Assembly: GCA_010093635.1 (NCBI GenBank)
Contig: MU006805.1
Span: 248,001-312,000 of the forward strand
Direction of reading: 5' to 3'
DNA length: 64,000 nucleotides
Source of the DNA: Massarina eburnea CBS 473.64
Taxonomy: Eukaryota > Ascomycota > Dothideomycetes > Pleosporales > Massarinaceae
Shown: in pieces, positions 41,615 to 53,746 of the stretch
Layout: every line of letters starts with the position of its first letter
How positions within the stretch are numbered: position 1 is the first letter of the stretch
Position numbers and translations under genes: made by a program
Notes under the pieces: model-generated
What the model saw: the letters and a program-made list of their open reading frames with translations, nothing else
What the model was told of the DNA's origin: nothing
Database searches by the model: none

Positions 41615-43251
41615 GGCAGTAGAAAGAATTTAGGTGGGGATCCGTCAGAAAATATATTCTGTGTAGAAAGTCGTAGTCGAAGGCGTCGTTGAGATGCACC
41701 AGGCTGAAGGCCGCATCTTATGCGGGTTTAACCTGGGAGAGATACACCATATAACAGTGGCCAGCTGGTACCCCCACCACAACAATAATTCGCTGAGAGC
41801 AACTAAGCCACTATTGGAATGTCGCAAAGAGCGTCTATATACCACATAATCTGACGACATTCAGAAAGCCATTCCTAAATAGGTAGTAGCTGTAGCTCGT
41901 ATAATGGGCTGAGCCGTAATATGTAGGGAGTCTCTTACTATTTGTAGTATAGCTTTTTATCACACAAGTTTAGAAAACATAGAAAGAGGAGACACTAAGC
42001 TTGATTCTAGCTATCCGATAGGCTTAGAGCCCCAATTACCTATTTGAGGATGGCTCCCCGAGTTCCGTCAGATTATGCGGTATCCGAAATTGAAAAGCCA
42101 TGCGTGCCGTGTCAGTTACCCCTGTTAAGCAGCCTGCACAGTACAAGGTCGCCAGCGAATCGATGCTAACATACGGTAACACATACAATCTCTGACTTAC
42201 GACAACAGCCGATTGTAGCATACTGCACACGAAGCGACGATTAACAAAAACCAAGACTTAGCCGCCTAGCAATGCCTTGACCCCTCCACAGTGGTTACAG
42301 CAAGGCTGAGACTGCCTAACCACGTCATCCTGGCGCATCTGGGCATTTCAAAGGCCCCAAGTAAGGCGGAGATAGCCTCGAGAAATACTGACAAATGCAC
42401 TGAATCTCAGCATCATGGCCATTCGTGGATATTAAGAAGCAGACTCCATCCCATCTTTCCTACCGTTTCCAAGGAACCTGAGGTTCGCCACGACCTCGTA
42501 TTCCATGAGGGAAATGAGGAAAAACAGATCTCTCCGCAATAGAATATAACGAAAAAAAGGAACTTTACCATATTTAACCATCTATTCTACTCCTCCGAAT
42601 GAGTATTACAATGACTATACGATCTCTACCCTATCTCTATCCTATACTTTCCATACTTCCACCCCTTCCACCCCTTCCACCCCTTCCACCCCTTCTAATA
42701 TATCTTACTACACTACATCAGCGCACAAATAGACTAAATAATACCAAGACAGATATATCCTTAACCTAATTACCCTTCCCCGCTACTATTAACCCTACCA
42801 ATGGCAAGTGTCCCCTACCTAAACAACATACATCATACACTCCTACCTCCCACCCCTACAACCCCATCCCTAACTAAACATAATCCTAATACTATCTACC
42901 ACCACCCACAATAAAACACGCAAATCCCAACCTCAGAACCACAAGCTCGGAAGACATTCTTGTAACAAGGATATGTATGAATTTATCTCATTATATTGTA
43001 TACCAACCAAACCAACCCAAACTATACCCGCTATATGATAGTATAGCATACTATAGCATAAAATATCTAGCGTGCCATACACCACAACCCCTACCAGCCA
43101 CCAAAAGGAGACGAAGAAGAAGAAGAAGAAGAAGGAGGAAAAAAAGCCTCTACTCCCTTCTACTTCCTCTTCCCCACAACCATGAACCTCCCTTCCCCCC
43201 TCACCACCCCCACCCCTCCCCACAAAGACCCACCCACCCCCTCCAAACTCC
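41615..43251. other. Gene-free stretch with simple repeats
   Basis: The left part should contain the promoter of the membrane-protein gene. A C-rich tract begins near 42600 and includes four 10-bp units of ttccacccct (about 42657-42696). A (gaa)7 microsatellite lies at about 43113-43133, just beyond the HBS1 stop codon side. No gene is supported. Confidence 0.5.
42657..42696 (+). repeat. 10-bp tandem repeat, 4 units
   Basis: Four head-to-tail copies of ttccacccct, in a long C/T- and C/A-rich tract with no coding frame. Confidence 0.85.
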
Positions 43252-45839
43252 CTAACCCTCCAACAACCCCGCCGCAACCGTCTTACCCCCCTCCCTAAAA
43301 ACAACCCTAACCCCGACCTCAAGCGGCAACTCCCTCTCCAACTCCACCACCACTCTCGCCACCTCCCCCGGCTTCACAATCCTGGGCCTTTTCCTCACCA
43401 CCTCTGCCGTACTCTTATTAAGCACAGCACTAAGTTTCACGATCCTCCCCACCGCCTGCAATCTCCCGCGAAAAACATCCACCGTGGACGGTAAAACATG
43501 TTCAAACGCCAGAATCTTCGCCGTAAAGGACCTAACCAACCTCACGGGCTGTGTAGGATCGCACAAGATGTCGCCGAGACGGAGATGCACGGGGTCTATG
43601 CCCTGGAGATGCAGAACCGGGATTTGTCCAGCGACGGCCCAGTCCCCAGGCTCTCCGGTCTCGGACTCGATAGCCTTGATAGTGGCGCGTTGATTCGAAG
43701 GCATAGCGAGGACGACGTCGCCAACTTGTACGTTACCGGCGTCGATGCGGCCGGAGATGGAGACCGGGTTAATGATGCTTCCGCGGAAGACGTCAGCGAT
43801 GGTGAGGCGGAGGGGTTTGTCGATTGGGCGTTTGGCAGGCTCGCTGGCGTCGAGGGCGGCGACGAGGGTGGGGCCGGTGTACCATGTGGCTTCCGGGTCT
43901 TCGGTGTGGGATGTGACGTTTCCGCCCGTTAGGCCGGCGACGGGGACGAAGGTGATTTGTTTGGGGGAGAAGCTGGCGGAGACGAGGAACTCGGTCATTT
44001 GGCTCGAGATCTCGTTGAAGCGCTGCGGGGACCAGGCTACTGTGTCCATTTTGTTGACGGCGACGATGATGCGTTGGACGCCCATGCTGCGGACTAGTAG
44101 AGCGTGTTCTTTTGTTTGGCCTTTTAGACCCGATTCGAAACTATTCGTGCTCGCGTCGATAACGAGAACGGCGAAATCGGCTTGCGAGGCCCCGGCGATC
44201 ATGTTGGGTATAAAATCTCGGTGGCCAGGTGCGTCTAGTATCGTGAATCGTGTTTTCTCCGTCTCGAAGTTGTTCGTGGCGATGTCGACGGTAACGCCCC
44301 GGCTCCGTTCTTCACTCGTCTGGTCCATAACCCATGCTAACGCAAAGGATGATTTGCCCAGATTCTCCGCCTCTTTTCGCAGCTTGTCAACAGACCGCTG
44401 ATCGATAACCTTCATGTTGTAGAGTAAACGACCCATCAGGGTGCTCTTGCCGTGATCGACGTGACCTACAGTCTCAATATCAGATTTAATGTACTACTCA
44501 CTTAGGAAGTACGAGCTCACCGATGACAACAAAGTTTAGCATTCGTTTCAAGCCACTTTGGGCGTACTCTTGTTCTACATTTAGGTTCTTGCTCTTCACC
44601 TTCGGCGTGTCATCGACGAAAGAGAGTTTTTCCACCGACTCCGCCAACGCTTCACCGTTGGTCTTTTTTGGCGTCTTCTTCGCCTTTGGAGTTCCTGCAT
44701 TGTCTTAGAAGGGCCTCTATATCACTATATCACAATCAATGACGGCCTGCGCCGCGCTTCTGAGCCTCTTGAACGACGTCATCTGGGCTCGGTCCATCCC
44801 ATGGGTTGCTCATCCGGAACTTGCTCTGTGTGCTGTAAGGCACATCAAAGCTGGCAAACGTGACCATTTTCCGCTTCTGAGCCGGGTCATCCGAGCACAG
44901 TGTCGCTGCGAACGTGGAAGGCTCAGCGCGTAGATCGGGAAACTCAATAAGTGGCTTCACTGGCTCGGGTTCGGGATCTTCTTCTGGCTCAGGCTCGGGC
45001 TTGGGAGATGGCGACTTCTTCCGTTGGTATCGAACTGATGGCTTGGGTGCCTCAGCTACCGCAGGCGCAGACCGATCGCCTTTTACGCTCAGTCTGTCAA
45101 GAAGCGCCACCGCTTTATCGGCATTGCTAGTCCCATCGCCGTTGGATGCCTGCTCCTGCTGTTTCTGTTTGCGTTTCGCAGCGAGAGCCGCAAGCTTGGA
45201 GCCACCTAGGAGGCCTCCCCTCAGCCGTGTGGGCTCCATAATGACCCCCATTCTATTCCGATCAATCCCTCCCCACGGCGTGTCCCAGAAGAAATTGCTC
45301 GTTTTTGTAGAGAGAGATTCCATAGACAGAGGAGCCAGAAGAGGCTCAGGGTACGGGACATCGACGCGATTCAGGCTCAGGGCAGCGCAGAGTGTCGTTG
45401 ACTGGATATCATGCAGTGAGTGCTTACCGGTCGGAGCTCCTGTGTCCGCAGCGCCTGCCGCCTGGTCGAACCGCGAGACGGGCTTTTGCGACTGTTTTGG
45501 CTGTGCTGGTTCCTTTGGTGTATGTTTGTCTGTCTCTGTCAATACCAAGCCCTGAAAATAGCGCATATATGACGCACTCTTCAAGTATATCACCGACTTC
45601 TCTACGTCGTAGTAGTAGTGCCACAATGCCTCTTGTATCTCCTTGTCCGTGAGGCGCAAGTCGCCGAAGAGCGCTTCCTTCACTTGCAGCGTGGCCGCGG
45701 CCATCTGTTCCTTATCCTCCTCTGTCATACCATCGCCCTCGCCGCCCTCTTCCTCGTAGTAGTCCTCTTCCTCGCCGTACATGTCATCGTCATCGTAGCC
45801 GACATTCTTCGCGCGATGGTGGCCTGATTTAGGCGGCAT
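43252..45839 (-). CDS. HBS1: HBS1-like translational GTPase (ribosome rescue)
   Basis: Exons 45839-44744, 44694-44521 and 44465-43252 give about 827 residues. An acidic N-terminus and the Hbs1 N-terminal domain (EEDKEQMAAATLQVKEALFGDL, EIQEALWHYYYDVEKSVIYLK) precede a long disordered linker. The GTPase motifs follow: GHVDHGKST (about 424-432, split by the last intron), DAPGH and NKMD. Domains II and III of the EF-1A type finish the protein. Hbs1 with Dom34/Pelota splits stalled ribosomes in no-go and non-stop decay. A 42-bp in-frame segment after YLK (GTGCGT...GACAG) and a strong donor GTAAGC near 45425 hint at further introns, so the linker length is uncertain. Confidence 0.88.
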
Positions 45840-46302
45840 GTTTGGGGTGTAAGTGTATTTCCGTCGTTGTCTGTCGCGTTTACAGGGTTGCGGAGAGGTT
45901 CGGATAAGGGCTGGGTGGGTGCTGCCAATAGTTGGAGAGGAATTTGAGTGTTGACCTACGGTGTGGTCTCTACATGTGTACTAGTGACCATGGCGGGGTG
46001 ACGTGACGTGGTTGGGTTGCCCCGCGCTAGTCGCGTCACCGGAGGAAGGTTTCTCCGCGCCGAATTGATTCACTCTGCAAGGGGCAAACAGGCGTCAAAG
46101 CATGTATTCGTATTCATTCAACTCCTGATCTCCGCTGCTCGATAAACACTAACATTGGGGTATAGAATTTCAGAAAGGGATGAAAGACATGACCAGCAAA
46201 CCTACCACTGCAAGTGGTAGAGAGTATGGAAACCACGCTGAAAGAAGATCCCGGTACACGGAAGCATTGTAGATCCAAGCCTGCAGGGGGGAGAATCCAC
46301 CT
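45840..46302. other. Intergenic region upstream of HBS1
   Basis: Contains the HBS1 promoter and the 3' flank of the Ala/Pro-rich gene. No motif is strong enough to name. Confidence 0.45.
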
Positions 46303-47402
46303 CTATTTCTCCGCCTCAGCACCAAGCTCTGCGACTGCTGGGGGAGCGGTGGGAGCGCTAGGGGCCGCGGCAGGAGTCGGTTCCGGCACAGATGCAGCCG
46401 GAGCCGGAGCCGTAGCTGGAGCTGGAGCTGGAGTTGGAACCGCAGCCGTAGTTGGAGCTGCAGCCGGAGCAGGAGCCGCAGCAGGAGCCGCAGATGCAGC
46501 CGCGGCAGGCGCCTCCTTCTCAGTACCAAAGTCCGGCTCGTCACCCAAAGGGCCGCTCGTAGCACTCATTCCAGGTGCAGCTTGAGCGGCCGGGAGAGCG
46601 GGAGGCTCTTCGACAACGGGAGCTGGGGCAGGGACAGGAGCAGGGGCAGGGGCAGGCGTCTCAGTGGTCTTTGCCTCGACGGGCTTGGTCTCAGCGGGAG
46701 CGGTTTTTGCCGGCTCTTGAGCTGAAGCAGCAGTCGGGGGAGCGGGGGCAACGGCGCCGGCCGGCTCGGGAGCTGAAAAACAGATGCATTAGTTCGCGAA
46801 TCACACACAACAATCGGCCCATCCATAGTTTGTGGTGAGTCTGGATGAGAATGTGACCTACTTGCTGTCGCCTTCTTCAACTCCGTCAGGGCCGCGATCT
46901 CGGGCTTCTTGTCATCTGCCTGTGCGGGTGTGGTAGCAGGGGCAGTAGCAGGGACAGGAGCCGCTGGCGCGCTGTCCTTTGCCGGCGGAGGAGGAGTCTC
47001 CTCCGTCTTCGCGGGGGGCGCGGGTGCAGTGGCGGGGGCCGGCTCAGCGGGCTTCGTCTCGGTGGGGTTGGTGGACGATGCGGAGGCTTCGGCGGTAGCG
47101 GTGGTAGCGGTTGGGGCCCCGGCGGTCTCGGCCTGCTCGGCCTGCTTCTTGTCCTTCTTCTGCTGCTTGAAGATGTTCTTGAAGACGGTCTTCACCTTCT
47201 CGGCCGCATCGAGGGCTGTCATTGGTGCGGGCGTTAGAGACGTTCCACGAAGCTGCGAGTGGGGGAGATGGATGGCTTCACGTGGGGGCCAATGTGGAGA
47301 TGTGGAGTGTGCCGACGCGGATAGGCAGGGACATCGGGTAATGCGGGAAGGAGAGGGTCTGGTAAGGAAGGTATGAGGTCAATACTCACGGACTCCAGGC
47401 AT
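46303..47402 (-). CDS. Ala/Pro-rich low-complexity protein, unknown function
   Basis: Exons 47402-47390, 47215-46862 and 46772-46303 join in phase to 278 residues. The first exon supplies only ATG and 10 more bases (MPGV-P). After splicing, the N-terminus is LDAAEKVKTVFKNIFKQQKKDKKQAE, an amphipathic, Lys-rich helix. The remainder is almost entirely Ala, Pro, Thr, Glu and Val in PAPA/APAP repeats, with a short distinct segment GPLGDEPDFGTEKE. No domain is recognised; the amphipathic helix could bind membranes or a partner. An alternative start at the in-frame ATG in exon 2 (47222) lies within the intron and is unlikely. Confidence 0.7.
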
Positions 47403-47958
47403 GATGATAACGATAACGGAGTAGCAAACGCTACGTAGCTCGATCACGGCTGTACGGTAACACTCGGGAATACAGAGACGGAAAACACACTCGTAAGCCG
47501 ATTCACAACAACAATAACGAAGAAGAGGGGAGGAAGGAGCGACGTAGTTTAAGGGAGACGTCGAGGAAGTTGCAACCCATGCTCATGTTCGCTAGTCTGC
47601 ACAGACAGCTGCCGATCGAGCCAATCACGTCACAACCCCACAGTTCATGCAGCCAAAAATAGCGGCCTGTGCGGTCAACTGTCGACAGATGCCATTTAGC
47701 TGTTCGAGCCTTGTGTTTCAGCGTCCGTGCTGCGTGTGTGAGTGGTGCAATACAAGATGCACGAGAGCACTGCCTCCATCCCACAGGTAATACCGTACGC
47801 AACCGACTGGAGCGCGCAACCGCCATCTTGAAGTGCATTCTTCCACTTATAGATACCGTATCGTGTGCGGCATATCGAGCCGAGGCTGGCCCTGCCTGCT
47901 CCGCCTCGTACGTAATTTCCGCCATTGCCATCATCTTATCGTGACGTTACGTGCCTGT
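47403..47958. other. Intergenic region upstream of the Ala/Pro-rich gene
   Basis: Holds that gene's promoter and the 3' flank of the convergently placed RRD1 gene. Short frames on both strands are shadows without support. Confidence 0.4.
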
Positions 47959-49523
47959 CTACGTCTTCTTATCCCACGGAGCCCGAGTACTGGGAAACGC
48001 ATTCTGTGTCGATGAAGGTGCTGCTGTGCCTCCCGTCCTGGCCCACGGTGCAGCTGTCGTACTGCCAGGCGGAGGCAGCGGTGTTGAAGGGTTCCATGGT
48101 GCTCTTGTAGGCTGGTTTGGCCCGGTAGGCATAGGTACAGGTTGGCGTGACGGCACCCGCGAAGAGGCCCACGGTGCCGCGGTGCCACCCATTGGCATTC
48201 CGCTTCCAACGGCCGACATGCCAGGCTCTGCCATGGGATCACGCAGTTGAGGCTGCGGCCTTGCGGTGGGAGCATCCGACTTGGGCTGGCTGGACGTGTG
48301 CACGCTGGCCTGGATCTGTTTGGCGCCGGGGTCCCGTTCCCAGACAAATAGCGACCCGAACGGGAAGTGTTGCACGACGGGGAATTTCGAAAGCACTTCG
48401 GCGTTGTACATCTTCAACATGCCCTGCCCCGAAATGTCAGTATAGATTAATACATATTGCAGCTAGCACGCGCTTACCTTGTTGATCTTAGCCCACCCCG
48501 CCTTAACCCCCGAAATGTCGAACAAAATGGGGCTGTGCTCCCAGAAAGGGCCCTTTTTGACGTCGTAGATGAAGCCGATGGCGCTGAAGTACATGTTGCG
48601 CCCCCGTTCCCGTTCGACCGCACTTGCCTTTGCGACGTCTGCTGGGTTCGGCGCATTCGGTAGGGAACCTTCCGTGACGATCTCAGTGGGCGAGCTTATG
48701 GCGGGTGAGAACTGGGCGGACCCGAAGATGTAGGGGAGAAATGAGTGGTCGTCTAAGCCCCAAACGCCGTGGGACCCTGCAGGTTCGAGGGTGTACGTTA
48801 ATATCAAGCGCCGGATGAGCTCGAGGTATCTGCTGGTTTTAGTTCACTGGCTCACAATGTATGGAGACTTAAGAGGACCTACGGCTCGATGACCCCCAGC
48901 ACAATGAAGCGCTCGGAACTACCATCCTCGGTGATTGGAAAAGCGCCGAGCTTCCAGAGTCCTCCCAAGAAAGCGAGAAAGCTAAGTTCGTGGCCTGTGC
49001 CGTAGTCTAGACGTTGCGCGCTACCAAAGCTGCCCATGAGGTACGCCTCGAGCTCTGCCTTTGCTGTGACATCGGAGGTGGAGTCTCGAGACAGGAGCTC
49101 GGAGGGAAGGTGTTCATCGAGAAGATTCGATATCCGTTCCTGCACAATCTCATTCCACTTCCTGAAGCTGATGTTGCCGAACCTGCGAGGCCCAGTGTCC
49201 GGCGGTGCCTCATCGATGATATTTTCCAATGCTTTCACAAGCTTGCCAAGGTTCTGAATGACGTCTGGATACGAAATTTCGTCATCTTTCAACACCCATT
49301 GTTTGACTGCACCCGAGCTCTTCTCCCCATCTCTCGGTTTCTGGGGGAACATGGCTCCATTGAGCTGGAAAATGAAGGTCATGATATCCGTGTAGGCCTT
49401 GCTCGTAAGGAAAAACGATACGTCATCGCCATCGTTGATGCACTTGATCGGCAACTTGAAGTCGTGATGCGCATTCTTCCCGATTGTCGTGAGAGTATAG
49501 GAGGGTGTTTCTAGGTTCGCCAT
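47959..49523 (-). CDS. RRD1: Serine/threonine phosphatase 2A activator (PTPA), RRD1/YPA1 type
   Basis: Exons 49523-48883, 48829-48478 and 48423-47959 give 485 residues. The PTPA family core is clear: WNEIVQERISNLLDEHLP, YLMGSFGSAQRLDYGTGHELSFLAFLGGLWKLGAF and SHGVWGLDDHSFLPYIFGSAQ. PTPA is a peptidyl-prolyl isomerase-like activator that helps load metal into the PP2A catalytic subunit. A Pro/Ser-rich tail of about 110 residues with three repeated R/A-APW motifs extends past the conserved fold, as in the longer RRD1-type fungal members; the RRD1 rather than RRD2 assignment rests on this. The ATG at 49523 (MANLETPSYTL) is preferred over an upstream in-frame ATG at 49661, which adds an Arg-rich stretch. 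It is divergent from the next gene, 183 bp apart. Confidence 0.88.
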
Positions 49524-49706
49524 GTCGAGGTGGTAGAGTTGATTTGAAGGTGCGGTACGAAGTGGTCTTGGCCTTTTCCGGGTTGTGTCTCGTGACTGCG
49601 CGTTTCTCGGTTCGCGCCAGCCTCCCCAATTATTCCGACGACCCCTTACCGTCGCAACCACGATGCGACGCCCACCACCCCGGCTTCCCCAGATGATATA
49701 GAAGAA

Positions 49707-52358
49707 ATGGCGAAGAAATCAAACAGTATGTATCTCTATACGTCATATCAAACTCTTCCTCGTGCTCGGCCCAATAGCAGGAGCTGCCGTGTTCCGTTAA
49801 GCTGACAGTTCACTACAGCGTCCACAGCAGTCGAAGTGACGCAACCGGAGACCGGAAGAGAGAGCCAGAACTCAGGCAGCGACCCCACTGCGCAAAAACT
49901 CCCCGCCGAATCACCGAATGGACCACTGGGGAACCCCCACCAACGGCCGCGCAGCAGCTCGGCCGCCGTCAACGCAAACTACCTAAATGCCGCCCGACAA
50001 GCCCCAGCCGCCTCTTCTTCCGCGACGACAGCAGCTACTGCCAGCAAGAATGCGACCATGGCGCCAAAGGAGAAGGGCCTCTCGGCGCCAAACTTCCTGG
50101 GCGCAAACGTGCCCCGGTTGGTAGCCTCGCGACCAAATCAGATAAAAAGAGATGTATATGCATTCCCCGAGTCGCCTGATAGGAATAATCAAGACTCGCT
50201 ACTGCGCATCTTACCGGATATTGTCAACAAGAAGCCCCTCAAAAGGTTGAAGAGGGCCAAGAAGCCGCAGGCAGGGGACGAACAACAGGAGAAGGTGTTG
50301 GCCATAGCGGATGCACAGATAGCGGAGGTTGGCGATGCTGGCGACGAAGCGCCTGCGAGCCCAGGGGGCGACACCGCAAACCGAGCAGAGATGGACGACG
50401 AACACCAGGAAAACATTGCAGAGCCGGCGGACGACAGGCAACCCATTTCTGTACTTGAGGACAGGCCACCGATACCGTCGTCGCCTTCGCCCTCACTACC
50501 CATCATTGAGCCTGTAGAAGCAACGTCTCACCAGAGACAAAGCGGACGCATGGGTGGCGCAGTCGAAGACACTGCCGAAATCGACCTCGCAAAGAAATCT
50601 CGCAATGGTCACGGCAAATCCAAGCCCAAGTCTGACCATCAACAACACAATGTAGAACGTCGAACCAAATCCCCGGCAAGAGAGACCCGTAGCATATCTC
50701 GAGTACCGCCCACAGGTAATCAAGCGTTCTCAGTCGCAGATCTATATGTCGGAGCAGAAAAGGTTCCGGAAGAGAGGGAGAACACGGACCATGTGCCCAC
50801 GAGGCGTAGCAAATCCAAGGCTCACAACCCATCAAATAGTACCAGAAATCGGCAATCGGCACCCGAGCAGGAGGCTGCTGTTCCTAGTATGTACATGAAG
50901 CATAGACGGGCAAAGACTGCACCCCCGAGCAGTGATCTTGCGGTCCGCACCAAGCCGAACGGACGTGGGGCAATTCGCCGCAGTAAAGACCCTATACCGG
51001 ATAAAGATGGCGATGTCGAGATGGACCGACGGGAACCCAACATAAGTGAGCTAGGGAACTCAGTTCTACTGCCTGACACAGACGGACCCGAACAAGACGA
51101 GAAAGCGTCACTGGGAGAAAATGAGGGAGAAGATGTGGAAGCAGACAAGGAAGAGGATAATGGCGAAGAAGAGGAAGCAGCCAAGGAAGAGGGTGAGGGC
51201 GATGTTGGCAAAGACAAGGAAGAACAAGAAGCTCAAGATTCCTTACAACAAGTCTTCAAATTCCTGGACACCCAGGCTCGACCCGGACGCTGCCAGACCG
51301 ATGACGGTGCCGCAATCAAAACGAAATGCATAGCAGCTCGGAAATTGACGGCGGAACCTAAGATAACGCTCGAAGCAATCTCTGCCAGTAGCAAAAGTAT
51401 TCGTGCGATATTGGCGAACTTCGGTGCAGACCGGTCTACAAAGCAACGCAAGGCGCTCAAGGGGGACGCCTACGGATACGTGTTTCGATATCTCACCCAG
51501 TACCTTGAAAATCTATATGATTGGCTTGAGGAAAAATATACCGTCACGGAATCCATTACTGCTATGCGCGTCATTGCCCCCTTCATACATGACATGGTGG
51601 CTTTAATAGACAGGATCACCAGCTGGGATGTCTCTGTGACGGCTCGGTTCAAGGGAAACTGCCTTGTACAAGACGTCAACGAAAATCTGGTTGCCCCCTT
51701 GCGGATCGTGGACGAAGAGTTCCATGCTGTTCTGGCTACGTTGAAAGCCAGCAGGACGCACGAAGAACTCACGCGCAAGCGACAAAGACGACTCGATGAG
51801 TATCGTGAGAAAGAGAGAAAGAAGGCCAAATATGCGCAGGTGGCTGGCGAGAAATGGGAACAATGGCAACACCTCCATTTTGAGAGAATCAGGTGCGAGC
51901 CAATTGTTTCCATGCGTCGTCATCTGCACATCATGTCGCGGGAGAAATTCAACTCCTGGCTCGAGCAAGCAGAAGAGAGAGATGCAAACGGTGCAAGATT
52001 CGAGCGTGTGCCGGTGTTCAGACAACGTGACTCGCGGCCGCCCAGGCGGAGTGAATTGGCTGCCGAGCCAGAGTGGACGGATGAGCAGCTGGCGGGTCTT
52101 ATTGAAGGATTGAGCAAATATGAGGGTAGGAAGAGAGCACTTCCAGCTACGTTGTTGTACACTGACCTTGGACCAGGTTCAGACGTCTTTCCCTGGATTT
52201 TCAGAAATTACTGTGGGTCTGGCAGACCTCTGCGGAATTTCAATGTCCTGGAGATCACTACAAAGGCAGCTTCGCTTCGCTTCGATCTTTTGGAACGATA
52301 CCGCGGCGAGGGATGGCAGGTCCCTGAGTGGATCAATAAGATACCCGTTTTACCCTGA
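49707..52358 (+). CDS. Large nuclear-type protein, unknown function
   Basis: A 19-nt first exon (49707-49725, MAKKSN) joins 49819-52358 across a 93-bp intron, giving 852 residues. The first 500 residues are disordered, with basic KPLKRLKRAKK-like patches that look like nuclear localisation signals and a Glu-rich stretch (about 51110-51240). The last 340 residues are ordered: helices with YVFRYLTQYLENLYDWLEEKY, a coiled segment (LTRKRQRRLDEYREKERKKAKY) and EWTDEQLAGLIEGLSKYEG. The last of these resembles a Myb/SANT helix start, followed by the conserved-looking VFPWIFRNYCGSGRPLRNF. The architecture suggests a chromatin or nuclear scaffold factor. This is inference; no family is firmly recognised. 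Confidence 0.75.
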
Positions 52359-52804
52359 CTCTCTCATGTTGATTGTCGATCTTGATTCGCTACGGCCTCT
52401 CCATGTCCTGCCCGTCTTGCATTACTTCTAATTTTGGTGTTGCAATGATGGTTACTCTTTGATACGCAATATGTTATGTAACCATTCAATCTCTTATTCT
52501 CTTATGCTGAACAAATGTTTTGTGGTGTTGTGTATTGGCATGTATAGCGCGTCGCGCCTTCCTTCTCTCACGTCTGCAATCTCAACTGGGCCAATCAGAG
52601 GCCAGGACACAACCAGAACACGCCATGTGAGGGTGACTGCTGACTGCCCTTTCACCATCATTTAGGCACCGACGTCATAGCAACTGCCGTTCACCCAAGA
52701 GGGGTTCGTGCTTCCACACCTCAACCAACCACGATCCCCCGGTCCCAATACGACACGGTCGACCCTTCTTAGCCCTTCTACACGCAACCTCGAATTGTTC
52801 AAAC
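52359..52804. other. Intergenic region upstream of the SAP-domain gene
   Basis: Contains the 3' end of the preceding gene and the SAP gene promoter. The last 100 bp are C/A-rich on the plus strand. Confidence 0.45.
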
Positions 52805-53746
52805 ATGGCACCCCCGACATACAGCAAGAAGAAAATGCCCGAGCTCGAGGACCTGCTCATCGCCCGCGGCCTGCCCACCGGCGGCACGAAGATCCAAATG
52901 GTCTCCCGTCTCGTCACCCAAGACCACGCTAACGAGCTCGAGCGGAAGGCGACAGAGGCGGGAGTCCAGGCCGCCTCGACGCAGGCGCGTGCCACCGGCG
53001 ACGAGAACCAGCAGCCTCCGCAAAACAGCGCAGCTCCGGCCTCGAAAACTGCACGGAGGAGACCTGGCAAGGCGCCGCGAAATGCAGACCTGAATAGGGG
53101 CGAGGCGCAGGATGCGGGAAAGACGCTGAGGGGCCAGGCCGGGGGCTTGGGTCCGCGCCGTCGCAACAACGCTGCAGCTGTCAAGGCTAAGAGGGAGGAT
53201 GGGAGTCACGTGCTAAGGGAGCTGTCTCATGAGGCGCGCGAGTCGTATGTCAAGTCACTCGCCTCGGGGTCGAATACGGCGAATCGGGATGGTGGCGTGG
53301 TGAATGGGAGCGAGGGGAAGGGCGCGTATCCGGAAATCATGGTCAAGATGACGCCGGCGCCGAGGAAGAGCATGTGTAGTATGCAGAGGACTACCAGACA
53401 GGCGGATGCGAACGGGCCCGAGAACCAGAACGAGAACGAAGCACCTCCCACTCATGGGGAGAAGGGGGAGAATTCATCGAATGCCCGAACTGGTCCGACG
53501 CCTCGCCACGGCGATAGCGGTTACGATGTCATATTCTCCCCAACAGCATCCATGTGCTTTTATTTGGTCTTGATTATCCTAGCTCTAGCCCTCTTCGCTC
53601 TCGTCATCATATTGGTATACGGTACTGAGACGGCGTGGCGTGGCCACCTGTACTTCCAACGCGTGTTGGAGCAGAGAGCCTTGGCTCGGTTGGCAGAGAG
53701 GGCTCTCGAAGCGGTGGAGCGGGTTAGGGAAGCTGTTCAGGGATAG
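52805..53746 (+). CDS. SAP-domain protein with C-terminal membrane segment
   Basis: A single 313-residue exon. Residues 8-43 (KKKMPELEDLLIARGLPTGG, TKIQMVSRLV) match the SAP helix-extension-helix motif that binds AT-rich DNA. A basic disordered linker follows (ARRRPGKAPR, GLGPRRRNNAAAVKAKR). Near residue 250 a strongly hydrophobic stretch (MCFYLVLIILALALFALVII) is a predicted single transmembrane helix, with about 45 residues after it. A DNA-binding HeH/SAP head plus a membrane anchor recalls inner nuclear membrane proteins of the Heh/Src1 type, but those are larger with two helices, so homology is not claimed. The start is the ATG directly before MAPPTYSKKK. Confidence 0.72.
   Translation: MAPPTYSKKKMPELEDLLIARGLPTGGTKIQMVSRLVTQDHANELERKATEAGVQAASTQARATGDENQQPPQNSAAPASKTARRRPGKAPRNADLNRGEAQDAGKTLRGQAGGLGPRRRNNAAAVKAKREDGSHVLRELSHEARESYVKSLASGSNTANRDGGVVNGSEGKGAYPEIMVKMTPAPRKSMCSMQRTTRQADANGPENQNENEAPPTHGEKGENSSNARTGPTPRHGDSGYDVIFSPTASMCFYLVLIILALALFALVIILVYGTETAWRGHLYFQRVLEQRALARLAERALEAVERVREAVQG

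Noticed and set aside
46214..47376. Ala/Gly-rich plus-strand frames opposite the Ala/Pro-rich gene
   Set aside because: They are antisense shadows of a GC-rich coding region that has a well-phased three-exon gene on the minus strand.
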